Shown here piece after piece: positions 32,226 to 40,317 of a DNA stretch of 64,000 nt. The DNA lies in contig JALWVU010000055.1 of assembly GCA_027079305.1 (NCBI GenBank), positions 62,001 through 126,000 of the forward strand. Direction: 5' to 3'. How positions within the stretch are numbered: position 1 is the stretch's first letter; each line of letters opens with the position of its first letter. Source of the DNA: Aquificaceae bacterium. Lineage in GTDB: Bacteria > Aquificota > Aquificia > Aquificales > Aquificaceae. Position numbers and translations under genes: made by a program. The notes under the pieces are model-generated. The model did no database searches and was not told where the DNA came from. It saw only the letters and a program-made list of their open reading frames with translations.

Positions 32226-34559
32226 TCAGAAGAACCCGCCCATAACAAAGTGGACTCTGGTATTGGAAGTGTCCCCGGGCACCTTCTTGGTCTTCCAGGC
32301 CAGATCTATCCTTATGGGGATCATGGGCGTTATTATCCTTACTCCTATACCGTATCCTCCCTTCCAGTTCTTAGGATCAAACTCCCTCCAGTCGTCCGCG
32401 CCCAGACCCGTATCGTAGAACACCCCCGCGTAGAACATGGGATGGATCTTGTAGTTAAGCTCGAAATTGAGAATAAGTTCCTTAGTAGAACCTATCGGAT
32501 CGTTGTTCCGGTCGAGAACACCAGCCATTCCGTAATCGTATCCCCTTATGGTAAAGTCCCCTCCCACGAAAAACCTCTCGTCGAGGGGAACCTCTTCACC
32601 CCCGTAGGGTTCCACAAAGCCTACCGTTGCCTTTGAAGAGAAGACAAATCCCGAATCAAAGTAGGTGTCCTTTATAAACTTGGAACCTGTGAAGATAACT
32701 TTGTGGAACTGCTCTGTTCCACCCAGGACGGGAACCGCAACCGTGTAGCTAAGACTCGTATAGGAACCTTCGGTCGGAAACAGGAAGAAGTCCCTCGTAT
32801 CCCTTGATAAAGAAAAGGTAAGTTTCCTCGACTCCCTCCTTCCCTCCTGGGCCCTCACGAAGAAGGAAGCGTTCGGATCTATGTCCGAATACCTTATCCT
32901 CTGGAAGCTGAATCCTATTGCCCACCTCCAGTATTCCCAGAACTCCCTCGAAAAGGTGGCGCTCGCTCCGGTTCTCTGAATGGTGTAGGTTGTATACTGG
33001 ATCCTCCTGTCGAACACCGACCAGGTAAGGTCCACGGGCTTGTTCATGAACCACTTGTCCGTGTAGGAGATGGCGTTATCCCTGTATCTGGATCCGTAGC
33101 TGATAGAAATTCCGATTATGTCTCCTGTGCCGAGGAAGTTCCCCTTCCTGATTGAAGCGAACCCGGAAAGCCCCGTTATTTGGTTGTAGGAAAGTCCCAC
33201 CGAGAACTGGCCCGTGAACCTCTCTCTTATCTTCACGAGGAGGTCCCACTTATCGTTTCCCACGGGAAAGGGCTGGATCTGAACGTCCTCGTAGTATCCC
33301 AGGTTCAGTATCCTGCTCCTCGACCTCCTTATTCCCTTCCTTAGAGCAAGCTCCTGTTCCTGAACCCTCAGCTCCCTCCTTATGACGTAGTCTCTCGTTT
33401 CGTAATTGCCCTCTATCTTTACCTTCCTCACGTAGACGGGCTTACCCTCGTGCACGTTCAGAACCACGCTGACTTCTTTCCTCTCCGCATCTATCTTCCT
33501 TTCCTCCTGGACGAGGGCGTTGGCGAATCCTATCTCCGCGTAGAGGTCCTTTATGTTTTGCTTTACCTTATCTATAACCCCCTTTCTATAAAAGCCCCCC
33601 TTCCTTCTGTTCTTTTCAAGGATGTTGCCTACAAGCTCCGAGTAGGCGTAGAGTTTGTTTCCCTTTATCCTGAGTTCCTTTAGCCTATATCTGGGGCCTT
33701 CCTCTATGAAGATGTATATGTCGTGTCTCCCGTTCTTTCTCTCTACCTTGTAGTCTACCTTTACCTCAAGAAAGCCTTCGTTTCTGTAGAACTCTCTAAT
33801 CCTCTCTATGTCCTCTTTTAAGACCTCTTCGCTGAAGGGAGGTTTCAACCTGAATATGAATATGTTCCTGTCCTGAGTCTGCATGAGATCTTCCAGCTTG
33901 CCTGAGGAAAAGGTTTTGTTTCCTTTAAAGACTATGTCCACCACATACTTTTCCTCTCCTTCCTTTATATGGAAGACGAGCTTGGAAGCTCCCTTCTTGG
34001 GAACTATCCTGTAGCTGACTTCCACGTCCGGGTATCCTTCTTCCCTGTAGATCTCCTTTATCCTCCTGACAAGGAACTCTATCTCCTGCGGTGATAGAAC
34101 CCTGCCCAGCTTTATTTTCCTCTGGATCTCTATTCTCTCCTCCAAGGCGGGGCTCGATGTGTATCCGGTTATCAGCTCCTCCACGTCTATCTTTCCCACC
34201 TCAGTTTCGACGCCGAGCTTATCGGAAAGGTCTTCGTCGTCGAGTTCTTCGTTTCCTTCAAACTCTATCTTGTATATGACCGGAAGGTCCTCCACAACGT
34301 AGAGGAGTTTTACCTTTCCATCCTCTTCGAACCTGTGAACCTCTATCTTCTTGAAGAAACCCGTCCTGAATAGTCTCCTTATATCCCTGCGGATTTTTTC
34401 TATCGAAAACTGGCTACCTTCCTTCGTAAGTAGTATCTCCTTTATCAGCTCGTCCGGAACGTATCTGTTTCCCTCTATCTCTATCCTTTCTACTACCTGA
34501 GCGAAGGACAGACCGCTGAGGAGAACGAGGAACAGGAAGAGCTTTATGTATCGTTTCAC
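32226..34559 (-). CDS. bamA: Outer membrane protein assembly factor BamA
   Basis: A 777-residue Omp85 protein, the core of outer membrane protein insertion. The signal peptide (1-20, ending SFAQ) is followed by five POTRA-type domains, each opening with an IEIEGN / IEFEGN / IVFKGN / LRIKGN / VKIEGN element. The 16-stranded barrel follows, with the RGY-type lid motif VGGDFTIRGYDYG (VRGF-equivalent) and a C-terminal aromatic GGFF. It starts with GTG and no Shine-Dalgarno sequence; a TATAAT box ends 9 bases upstream. It works with the BamD-like protein at 4882. Confidence 0.97.
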   Translation of the reverse strand: MKRYIKLFLFLVLLSGLSFAQVVERIEIEGNRYVPDELIKEILLTKEGSQFSIEKIRRDIRRLFRTGFFKKIEVHRFEEDGKVKLLYVVEDLPVIYKIEFEGNEELDDEDLSDKLGVETEVGKIDVEELITGYTSSPALEERIEIQRKIKLGRVLSPQEIEFLVRRIKEIYREEGYPDVEVSYRIVPKKGASKLVFHIKEGEEKYVVDIVFKGNKTFSSGKLEDLMQTQDRNIFIFRLKPPFSEEVLKEDIERIREFYRNEGFLEVKVDYKVERKNGRHDIYIFIEEGPRYRLKELRIKGNKLYAYSELVGNILEKNRRKGGFYRKGVIDKVKQNIKDLYAEIGFANALVQEERKIDAERKEVSVVLNVHEGKPVYVRKVKIEGNYETRDYVIRRELRVQEQELALRKGIRRSRSRILNLGYYEDVQIQPFPVGNDKWDLLVKIRERFTGQFSVGLSYNQITGLSGFASIRKGNFLGTGDIIGISISYGSRYRDNAISYTDKWFMNKPVDLTWSVFDRRIQYTTYTIQRTGASATFSREFWEYWRWAIGFSFQRIRYSDIDPNASFFVRAQEGRRESRKLTFSLSRDTRDFFLFPTEGSYTSLSYTVAVPVLGGTEQFHKVIFTGSKFIKDTYFDSGFVFSSKATVGFVEPYGGEEVPLDERFFVGGDFTIRGYDYGMAGVLDRNNDPIGSTKELILNFELNYKIHPMFYAGVFYDTGLGADDWREFDPKNWKGGYGIGVRIITPMIPIRIDLAWKTKKVPGDTSNTRVHFVMGGFF

Positions 34560-34586
34560 GGGAAGTGTATTATAACTTACTTCCCG
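34559..34586 (-). promoter_or_regulatory. bamA promoter within an 8-bp inverted repeat
   Basis: CGGGAAGT (34559-34566) and ACTTCCCG (34579-34586) are a perfect inverted repeat around a minus-strand TATAAT (34574-34569). The repeat covers the -10 box and reaches into the GTG start codon, so a protein bound here, or an RNA hairpin from upstream transcription, would block both transcription and translation start. The -35 is poor (CTGACG, 16 bases upstream). Confidence 0.5.
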
Positions 34587-34615
34587 CTTGCGTCAGGACG
34601 AATGGATAACACCTA

Positions 34616-37057
34616 TCAGCTCTCTTTAAGGAGCGCTTCCTCGAGCTTTTCCTTCTTCTTGACAGGTTTTATGTAAGGTTTGTTGTTCTTCACCCTTATT
34701 TCAACCAGATCCACGTCCTTGAGGGTTCCCTTTATAAGCTCCTCCGCGAGCAGATCCTCCACATGCTTCTGGAGAGCACGCTTGAGGCTCCTTGCCCCGA
34801 ACTCGGGTTTGTATTCCCTATCAATTATCCAGTCGGTGAAGCTCTTGTGGAGCTTTACCTTTATACCCCACTCTTCCAGCTTCTCGTTCACTTCGTTAAC
34901 CTGCAGATCCAGTATCTTCTCCACGTCCTTCTTCTCGAGAGGTCTGTAGACGATTATCTCATCCAGCCTGTTTAGGAACTCAGGATTGAAGGTCCTCTTA
35001 ACCTGATCCATCACGTTCTTTCTCATCTGTTCGAAATCGATCATTCCGAACTTCTTCTCAAAGCCCATCGTTCCGCCTTGGACTATCATCCTCGCTCCCA
35101 GGTTGGAGGTCATGATTATGATGGTGTTGGAGAAGTCTACTGTCCTCCCGAGACCGTCGGTGAGCCTTCCGTCGTCGAAGATCTGCAGGAAGACGTTGAA
35201 CACATCCGGATGGGCCTTCTCTATCTCATCGAAGAGCAGGACGGAATAAGGTCTTCTCCTAACCTTCTCCGTGAGCTGGCCACCCTCCTCGTATCCCACA
35301 TAGCCCGGAGGTGCGCCTATAAGTCTTGATACGGTATGCTTCTCCATATACTCGGACATGTCGAATCTTATAAGGGCGTCCTCGGTTCCGAAGAGGTACT
35401 CCGCCAGAGCTTTGGCGGTCTCAGTTTTACCGACCCCCGTAGGTCCGAGGAAGAGAAAGACACCTATGGGCCTGTGCTTTCCTTTGAGACCAACCCTCGA
35501 CCTTCTTATGGCCTTTGCTATTGCCTTTATAGCATCGTCCTGTCCGACGACCCTCTTCTTCAGCTCGTCCTCTATGTGGAGGAGCTTCTCCATGTCGCTC
35601 TCGTGAACACGCTTAACGGGTATACCGGTCCACCTGGCTACCACCTCCGCCACGTCCTCCGCGGTGACCTTGGGCCTGTTCTTCTCCATCTCCTGCTTCC
35701 ACTTGGCCTTTAGGTTCTCAAACTTGGCCCTGAGTCTGAGCTCTTCGTCCCTTATCTTTGCGGCACGTTCGTAGTCCTGATCGCTCGCAGCTTCCTCCTT
35801 TTCCTTTTCAAGCTGTTTTATCTTCTCCTCGAGCTCCTTTAGCTCAGGGGGGAGGTCCATGGCCTTGAGCTTCACCAGCGCCCCAGCCTCGTCCACCACG
35901 TCTATGGCCTTATCGGGTAGGTTCCTGTCGGTTATATACTTGACCGAGAGGGACACCGCCTTCTCTATGGATTCGGGCGTATACTCAACTCCGTGGAACT
36001 CCTCGAACTTGCTTTTGAGACCATAGAGGATTTGAATCGTATCCTCCTCGGAAGGCGGATCTACGAGAACGGGCTGGAACCTTCTCTCCAGAGCACCGTC
36101 CTTCTCTATATACTTCCTGTATTCGTCGAGGGTGGTGGCGCCTATCACCTGTATTTCGCCCCTCGCCAGGGCGGGCTTTAGCATATTGGAGGCGTCTATT
36201 GACCCCTCCGCGGATCCAGCACCCACGAGGGTGTGGATCTCGTCTATAAAGAGTATGACGTTGGGAGCCTTTTCAAGCTCTTTCAGTATGTTCTTCAACC
36301 TCTCCTCAAACTGGCCCCTGTATTTAGTTCCAGCAACGAGGGCGGCGAGGTCGAGAGCAACCACCCTCTTGTTCAGGAGGGGCTCGGGAACCTCCTTGTT
36401 GGCTATTCTCTGGGCAAGACCCTCCACTATGGCGGTCTTACCTACTCCGGGATCTCCGAGGAGAACGGGATTGTTCTTTCTCCTTCTCACAAGGATCTGT
36501 ATAACCCTCTCTATCTCACGTTCCCTGCCTATTACAGGATCGAGCTTTCCTTCCCTGGCCATCTGAGTCAGATCCCTTGAGAACCTGTCCAGGTTGGGCG
36601 TGGGAGCGTATTTGACACTCTCCTGGGGAGGAAGCTCTCCGAGGATCTGGAGAACCTCTCTTCTGACGGAGTATTCGTCAAGACCGAAACCCCTGAGTAT
36701 CCTACCGCCGAGGCCCGTCTTCTCCCTGACTATACCTATGAGTAGGTGTTCCGGACCTACGAACTGGTGATGGAGTATCCTCGCCTCCTCCACAGCAAAC
36801 TCTATCACACGCTTGGCGTCAGGGGCAAAGAGTATCTCTCCCGTGTGGGAGCCCTTGTTTATCTGCCCCATTATGGCCTTTCTTACTTTTTCAGGCGTGA
36901 GGCCGAACCTCGAAAGGACCAACGTGGGAACATCCTCGTCCTTTATAAGGGCAAGCAGTATATGCTCGCTTCCGAGATAACTGTGTCCAAGGTCAAGCGC
37001 CTCTTCCCTTGCCTGAAGTATTACCTGACGTGCTCTTTCCGTAAACTTTTCAAACAT
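34616..37057 (-). CDS. clpC: ClpC-type AAA+ protease ATPase
   Basis: An 813-residue HSP100 unfoldase that feeds ClpP. Double Clp_N repeats (about 1-145) come first. D1 ATPase: Walker [14 protein letters not shown] (about 205-217), Walker [14 protein letters not shown]-like M domain ([32 protein letters not shown] region, about 410-460) marks ClpC rather than ClpA or ClpB. D2: [26 protein letters not shown]. Expected P-loop for ClpP docking is near IVRRR-like late D2. GAGGTTAAGG precedes the ATG. A mcsA/mcsB/ctsR operon is not next to it; a divergent gene and palindrome lie upstream. Confidence 0.97.
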   Translation of the reverse strand: MFEKFTERARQVILQAREEALDLGHSYLGSEHILLALIKDEDVPTLVLSRFGLTPEKVRKAIMGQINKGSHTGEILFAPDAKRVIEFAVEEARILHHQFVGPEHLLIGIVREKTGLGGRILRGFGLDEYSVRREVLQILGELPPQESVKYAPTPNLDRFSRDLTQMAREGKLDPVIGREREIERVIQILVRRRKNNPVLLGDPGVGKTAIVEGLAQRIANKEVPEPLLNKRVVALDLAALVAGTKYRGQFEERLKNILKELEKAPNVILFIDEIHTLVGAGSAEGSIDASNMLKPALARGEIQVIGATTLDEYRKYIEKDGALERRFQPVLVDPPSEEDTIQILYGLKSKFEEFHGVEYTPESIEKAVSLSVKYITDRNLPDKAIDVVDEAGALVKLKAMDLPPELKELEEKIKQLEKEKEEAASDQDYERAAKIRDEELRLRAKFENLKAKWKQEMEKNRPKVTAEDVAEVVARWTGIPVKRVHESDMEKLLHIEDELKKRVVGQDDAIKAIAKAIRRSRVGLKGKHRPIGVFLFLGPTGVGKTETAKALAEYLFGTEDALIRFDMSEYMEKHTVSRLIGAPPGYVGYEEGGQLTEKVRRRPYSVLLFDEIEKAHPDVFNVFLQIFDDGRLTDGLGRTVDFSNTIIIMTSNLGARMIVQGGTMGFEKKFGMIDFEQMRKNVMDQVKRTFNPEFLNRLDEIIVYRPLEKKDVEKILDLQVNEVNEKLEEWGIKVKLHKSFTDWIIDREYKPEFGARSLKRALQKHVEDLLAEELIKGTLKDVDLVEIRVKNNKPYIKPVKKKEKLEEALLKES

Positions 37058-37080
37058 GCCTTAACCTCACTTGAGTTTAT

Positions 37081-37109
37081 AAGATAACAATACGGAGAGC
37101 GGATGACAA
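37081..37109 (-). promoter_or_regulatory. Promoter of clpC
   Basis: On the minus strand TTGTCA (37109-37104) and TATCTT (37086-37081) are 17 bases apart. They lie about 24 bases upstream of the clpC start, giving a normal leader with a Shine-Dalgarno sequence. A palindrome at 37120-37134 lies directly upstream of the -35. Confidence 0.55.
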
Positions 37110-37119
37110 TACCATGTTA

Positions 37120-37134
37120 GAGGTCATTGACCTC
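37120..37134. promoter_or_regulatory. Perfect 15-bp palindrome between clpC and HEPN-like gene promoters
   Basis: GAGGTCA-T-TGACCTC is a perfect 7-1-7 inverted repeat, 10 bases from the clpC -35 and 6 bases from the TTGACA of the divergent gene. It fits a shared operator. The AGGTCA / TGACCT half-site recalls CtsR half-sites (GGTCAAA) but the arrangement is inverted rather than a direct repeat, so CtsR is not claimed. Confidence 0.55.
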
Positions 37135-37140
37135 AATCAT

Positions 37141-37170
37141 TTGACAGGCGTCCGGGCAAGCCTTTATTCT
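37141..37170 (+). promoter_or_regulatory. Promoter of the HEPN-like gene
   Basis: Perfect TTGACA (37141-37146) with TATTCT at 37165-37170 (18-base spacing; TTTATT at 37163 gives 16). The box ends 8 bases before ATG 37179 and no Shine-Dalgarno sequence is present, so the mRNA is probably leaderless. Confidence 0.6.
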
Positions 37171-37178
37171 AATCGAAG

Positions 37179-38057
37179 ATGGCCAAAAAGAAAAGAACCT
37201 TCAAGATAAGCCTCATCGTTGAGGCATTCCAGAATCTGGAGAAGTCTTATGTGGATCTGAAAAAACACGTATCTCTTCCCAAGGAAGAGTTTGTAAAGAA
37301 CAAGCTCGTTCTGGACAAGGTCAGGATAGACTTCAACCTCGCCTTCGAGAGCTGTATGAGGGTCTGCAGGCACATGTCAACCGTTCTGGGACTCAAGACG
37401 AGCTCCAAGGACTGCCTCGTGAAGCTCGCCGAGCACATAGGTATGAAGGAGGTAGATAAGCTCCAGAGGTTTACAGAGTTTTACTTCAAATACAGAGATC
37501 TGAAGGATTCGGTTTCCCCTGAAGAGCTTTACGATTTTCTGAAAGAGAATCTCTACATGTTCAAGGAGTTTGCCAGAGCTGTGGTTGAGTATATCAAAGA
37601 AACTACCGGAAACTACCTGCTGATAGACTTTGACCTTCTGAATGAGAAGTCCAAGTTCATAAAGGACTCTGTAAAGAAGATAGAATTCGTTCTATCTCAG
37701 GGGCTGGAGGAGTTCAAGAGCAAGCCTATGTATTATGACAGGACGAAGTATTTTTACCAGGTAGCCTACGACTCCCTTTTCGACATATGCAAGCATCTGG
37801 CTCCCAAGTTCGGGATAAAGAAGTTCGGGGACGACTGTCTCTCCAAGATGCTCGAAGCGGGAATAATCCCCCAGGAATACTACATGGACGTCTTCAAGAT
37901 GACCAACCTGAAGAATAAGCTCATAAGCACCTGGGACGTATCTCCCGATGAGCTTTACAGATCCCTTGAAGAGCTCACGCCCAAGTTCGGGATAATAGTT
38001 AAGGAGATCTCAAAGAGCCTGAAGAAACTTCTTGAGGAAAGGAGCGTGAAGAAATGA
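37179..38057 (+). CDS. Tandem HEPN/HepT-like protein lacking the RNase motif
   Basis: A 292-residue soluble helical protein made of two copies of one fold. Copy 1 (about 45-130): DFNLAFESCMRVCRHM, then KYRDLKDSVSPEELYDFL. Copy 2 (about 190-275): VAYDSLFDICKHL, GIKKFGDDCLSKM, NLKNKLISTWDVSPDELY. This order matches DUF86/HepT (bA..cicnhi..g, then RNllvHxY..id.e.vy). The catalytic R-x4-6-H is lost: KYRDLKD in copy 1 and TNLKNKL in copy 2 lack the histidine. No MNT-type antitoxin gene is adjacent. A non-catalytic regulatory or binding role is inference. The next gene overlaps as ATGA. Confidence 0.6.
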   Translation: MAKKKRTFKISLIVEAFQNLEKSYVDLKKHVSLPKEEFVKNKLVLDKVRIDFNLAFESCMRVCRHMSTVLGLKTSSKDCLVKLAEHIGMKEVDKLQRFTEFYFKYRDLKDSVSPEELYDFLKENLYMFKEFARAVVEYIKETTGNYLLIDFDLLNEKSKFIKDSVKKIEFVLSQGLEEFKSKPMYYDRTKYFYQVAYDSLFDICKHLAPKFGIKKFGDDCLSKMLEAGIIPQEYYMDVFKMTNLKNKLISTWDVSPDELYRSLEELTPKFGIIVKEISKSLKKLLEERSVKK

Positions 38058-38740
38058 AGCTTTTCATAACCGGTGTGGGCTCCGGACTGGGGAAGGCTCT
38101 GGCTGAGGAGGCTCTGAGCAGGGGCTACGAAGTCTATGCCCTGAGCAGGCATCTGCCGGAAGATTTGAGAGGGAAAGTAAAGTTTAAGAGGTGCGATCTT
38201 CTGGAACTGGAAAAGGTCTATCCCGCCGTGGTAGAGCTCCTGTCTGGTATGGACTCTCTGGATCTCGTTATACTGAACGCAGGGATCCTCGGGAAGTTCG
38301 GAGACACACACGAGGTTCCCCTCTACGAGATGGAGAGGGTGATGGACATAAACGTCTGGGCCAACAAGGTTATCCTGGATGCCTTGATCGATCTCAAAGT
38401 TCCCGTTAAACAGATCGTCGGGATCTCTTCGGGAGCGGCGGTCAACTGCAACAGGGGCTGGAACGCCTACTCCATATCCAAGGCGGCCCTGAACTGCCTT
38501 TTAAAGCTCTACGCCAGGGAGATGGAAGGGACCCACATAACCGCCCTCGCTCCGGGACTCGTTCTCACCCCCATGCTGGAGGAGGTTATGAAGCAGGACG
38601 AGGAGAAGTATCCCTCCATAAAGAGGATCAAGGAGTCTCCCAAACGAACTCCCGAGGAGGCGGCCAAGCTACTCTTCGAAACCTTTCCGAGACTGTTCGA
38701 TTTTGAAAGCGGGTCCTTCGTGGATATCAGAAAAATCTGA
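38054..38740 (+). CDS. Short-chain dehydrogenase/reductase
   Basis: A 228-residue classical SDR. Dinucleotide site ITGVGSGLGKALAEEA (about 5-20), NAG motif VILNAGILG (about 76-84), catalytic Ser in ISSGAAV, and YSISKAA (Tyr-x3-Lys, about 148-154) are intact. The PG motif ALAPGLVLTPML follows. Such enzymes reduce or oxidise a hydroxyl group with NAD(P)H; no closer substrate can be given. It overlaps the HEPN-like gene as ATGA, so the pair is one operon. It ends 9 bases from the convergent chemoreceptor gene. Confidence 0.9.
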   Translation: MKLFITGVGSGLGKALAEEALSRGYEVYALSRHLPEDLRGKVKFKRCDLLELEKVYPAVVELLSGMDSLDLVILNAGILGKFGDTHEVPLYEMERVMDINVWANKVILDALIDLKVPVKQIVGISSGAAVNCNRGWNAYSISKAALNCLLKLYAREMEGTHITALAPGLVLTPMLEEVMKQDEEKYPSIKRIKESPKRTPEEAAKLLFETFPRLFDFESGSFVDIRKI

Positions 38741-38749
38741 GAGCTGATT

Positions 38750-39802
38750 TTAGCCCTGTTCCCCTGCGAACTTTGGTATTCGCTGAAATTCAGCGTAAAG
38801 GGCTTGCACACTGCTCAAAGCGGCATCCGGATTGACCTCACCCTTAAGAACCTTCTCGAACTCCTCTATCATGTAGGCAAGTAATCCGAGAGCCTTCTCA
38901 GTGTTCTTCAATCTCTCGTTGGAAACATCCACGGTTTTGAGGGCGGAGAGTATGGTCTCCCGAACTTCCTGAAGGAGGCCCATGTCCTCTTTCACATACG
39001 CCCGGACGTATTCGAGAAAGTCCATAAAGTTCTGAGCCATCCAGAGGAGATCCTTGTTCAGTCTGTCCGAGAATTCCTTGTGCTCCCTCTCCATACTGAC
39101 CATACTGGTCTCGAAGCTGTCCTGGGCCTTCATCTGCTCCGCGAACCTGCTGTGCAGGCTCCTTATAGCCTCTATTATTTCAGAGGCAAGCTCGTTCGTC
39201 CTGACAGAGGCTCTCCTGACCTCGTCCGCTATCACTTTAAAGCCCCTCCCCTGGTCCCCGAGCCTTGCCGCCTCTATGTAAGCGTTCAGAGCTATTATCT
39301 CTATAACCTCCGCTATGTTCATTATCTTCTCAGCACTCAGTGTCAGCTGTTCCACCTCCTTTCCGAGCTCCCTTATACCCTTCTTCAGGTCCTCCGATCC
39401 TGCCTTTATGGACTCTCCGAAGGAGCTGATCTTCTCGATTATTTCGGAAAAACGCTCCTTCAGATAATCCACAGACTTCTTGCACGTGCACTCCTCTCCC
39501 GTAAAACCGCAGACGTCCGGATCCTCTCTAAGTTCCCAGACCCTTTGCTTGATTTCCTCCGGTATATCCTTCAACCCGTAATCAAGCTCGCTTGTATAAG
39601 CGCAGGAAACATATCTCTCAAACACAACGAAGTCCCTGAAGCTCGTCTCTATCTTTTTGAAGAAGTTGTTTAGCTTCTCCAGAATACCCCCGAAGGCGGA
39701 ATCGCACTCCGAGTAAGAAGAAGCTCCTATCATCTCTTCCACCGATCTTGCGGTTTTAAGGATCGTGTCGGTAAGCTTTATGAGGACCTCTTTTTCACCC
39801 AT
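38750..39802 (-). CDS. Soluble methyl-accepting chemoreceptor with cysteine-rich sensor
   Basis: A 350-residue cytoplasmic chemoreceptor without membrane helices. The coiled-coil signalling tip is present (ALNAYIEAARLGDQGRGFKVIADEVR). The N-terminal input (about 1-125) has no PAS or CHASE motif but carries Cys33, Cys67, Cys98, Cys105 and Cys107 (DVCGFTGEECTCKK), which could bind a metal or Fe-S cluster or sense redox. ATG 39802 is chosen because GGGAGGATCGCC provides a strong ribosome binding site; an earlier frame start would overlap the receiver gene. Last gene of the minus-strand operon from 42803. Confidence 0.85.
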   Translation of the reverse strand: MGEKEVLIKLTDTILKTARSVEEMIGASSYSECDSAFGGILEKLNNFFKKIETSFRDFVVFERYVSCAYTSELDYGLKDIPEEIKQRVWELREDPDVCGFTGEECTCKKSVDYLKERFSEIIEKISSFGESIKAGSEDLKKGIRELGKEVEQLTLSAEKIMNIAEVIEIIALNAYIEAARLGDQGRGFKVIADEVRRASVRTNELASEIIEAIRSLHSRFAEQMKAQDSFETSMVSMEREHKEFSDRLNKDLLWMAQNFMDFLEYVRAYVKEDMGLLQEVRETILSALKTVDVSNERLKNTEKALGLLAYMIEEFEKVLKGEVNPDAALSSVQALYAEFQRIPKFAGEQG

Positions 39803-39876
39803 GGCGATCCTCCCTATGGAGGGTATAGTTGTTTCACCTTCAAACCCCCAGATTTTTACGCCTTTAAATCGGAAAC

Positions 39877-40245
39877 TCAAGGAGATATTTTTAGGGATTT
39901 GATCGCATCAATGACGGTTTCGGGATCCAAAGGCCTGTTTATGTATCCATCCGCCCCGAGCCTCTCCACAAGCTCCCTATGTCTTGCGGGAGGATCGAAG
40001 GAGAAGAGGAGGATATGTGTTCCGGGGGAGAGCTCCTTTAAATACTCTAAGTGATTTGTCTCACCGTCTGTCAAGCAGGACATATCGCAGATGACTACGT
40101 CGTAGCTCCTCCTTCTGAGGAGGTCCGTAAGCCTGTCAGGCGAGTGAACCACGCTTATGTCCTCGACCAAATTGTGAAGTATAAATTTCAAGGCCTCCGC
40201 AAAGAATTTTGATCTTGAAAGTATTAAGAGCTTTACCCCTTTCAT
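39877..40245 (-). CDS. Single-domain response regulator with altered active site
   Basis: A 122-residue CheY-like receiver. The phosphoacceptor is in VVICDMSC (Asp about 53), and LLILSRSKFF replaces the usual acidic pair (DD) near residue 10. The conserved Lys-Pro of beta5 reads INRPLD, so the lysine is replaced by arginine. The missing acidic pair predicts poor Mg2+ binding and phosphorylation, so it may act without phosphate, as atypical receivers do. It lies between the GGDEF-EAL gene and the soluble chemoreceptor and may connect the two. Confidence 0.82.
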   Translation of the reverse strand: MKGVKLLILSRSKFFAEALKFILHNLVEDISVVHSPDRLTDLLRRRSYDVVICDMSCLTDGETNHLEYLKELSPGTHILLFSFDPPARHRELVERLGADGYINRPLDPETVIDAIKSLKISP

Positions 40246-40317
40246 GAACCGCTATCAATTTATCCACCGCTCCGGGACTATCAACCAGAAGACATACGTA
40301 TTTTTATGGAAGAATTG

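Noticed and set aside
32209-32226. TPP riboswitch ahead of thiD
   Set aside because: Only 16 bases separate bamA and thiD, so there is no space for a riboswitch.
37120-37134. CtsR operator upstream of clpC
   Set aside because: CtsR sites are direct heptad repeats of GGTCAAA type; this site is an inverted repeat, and no ctsR gene is nearby.
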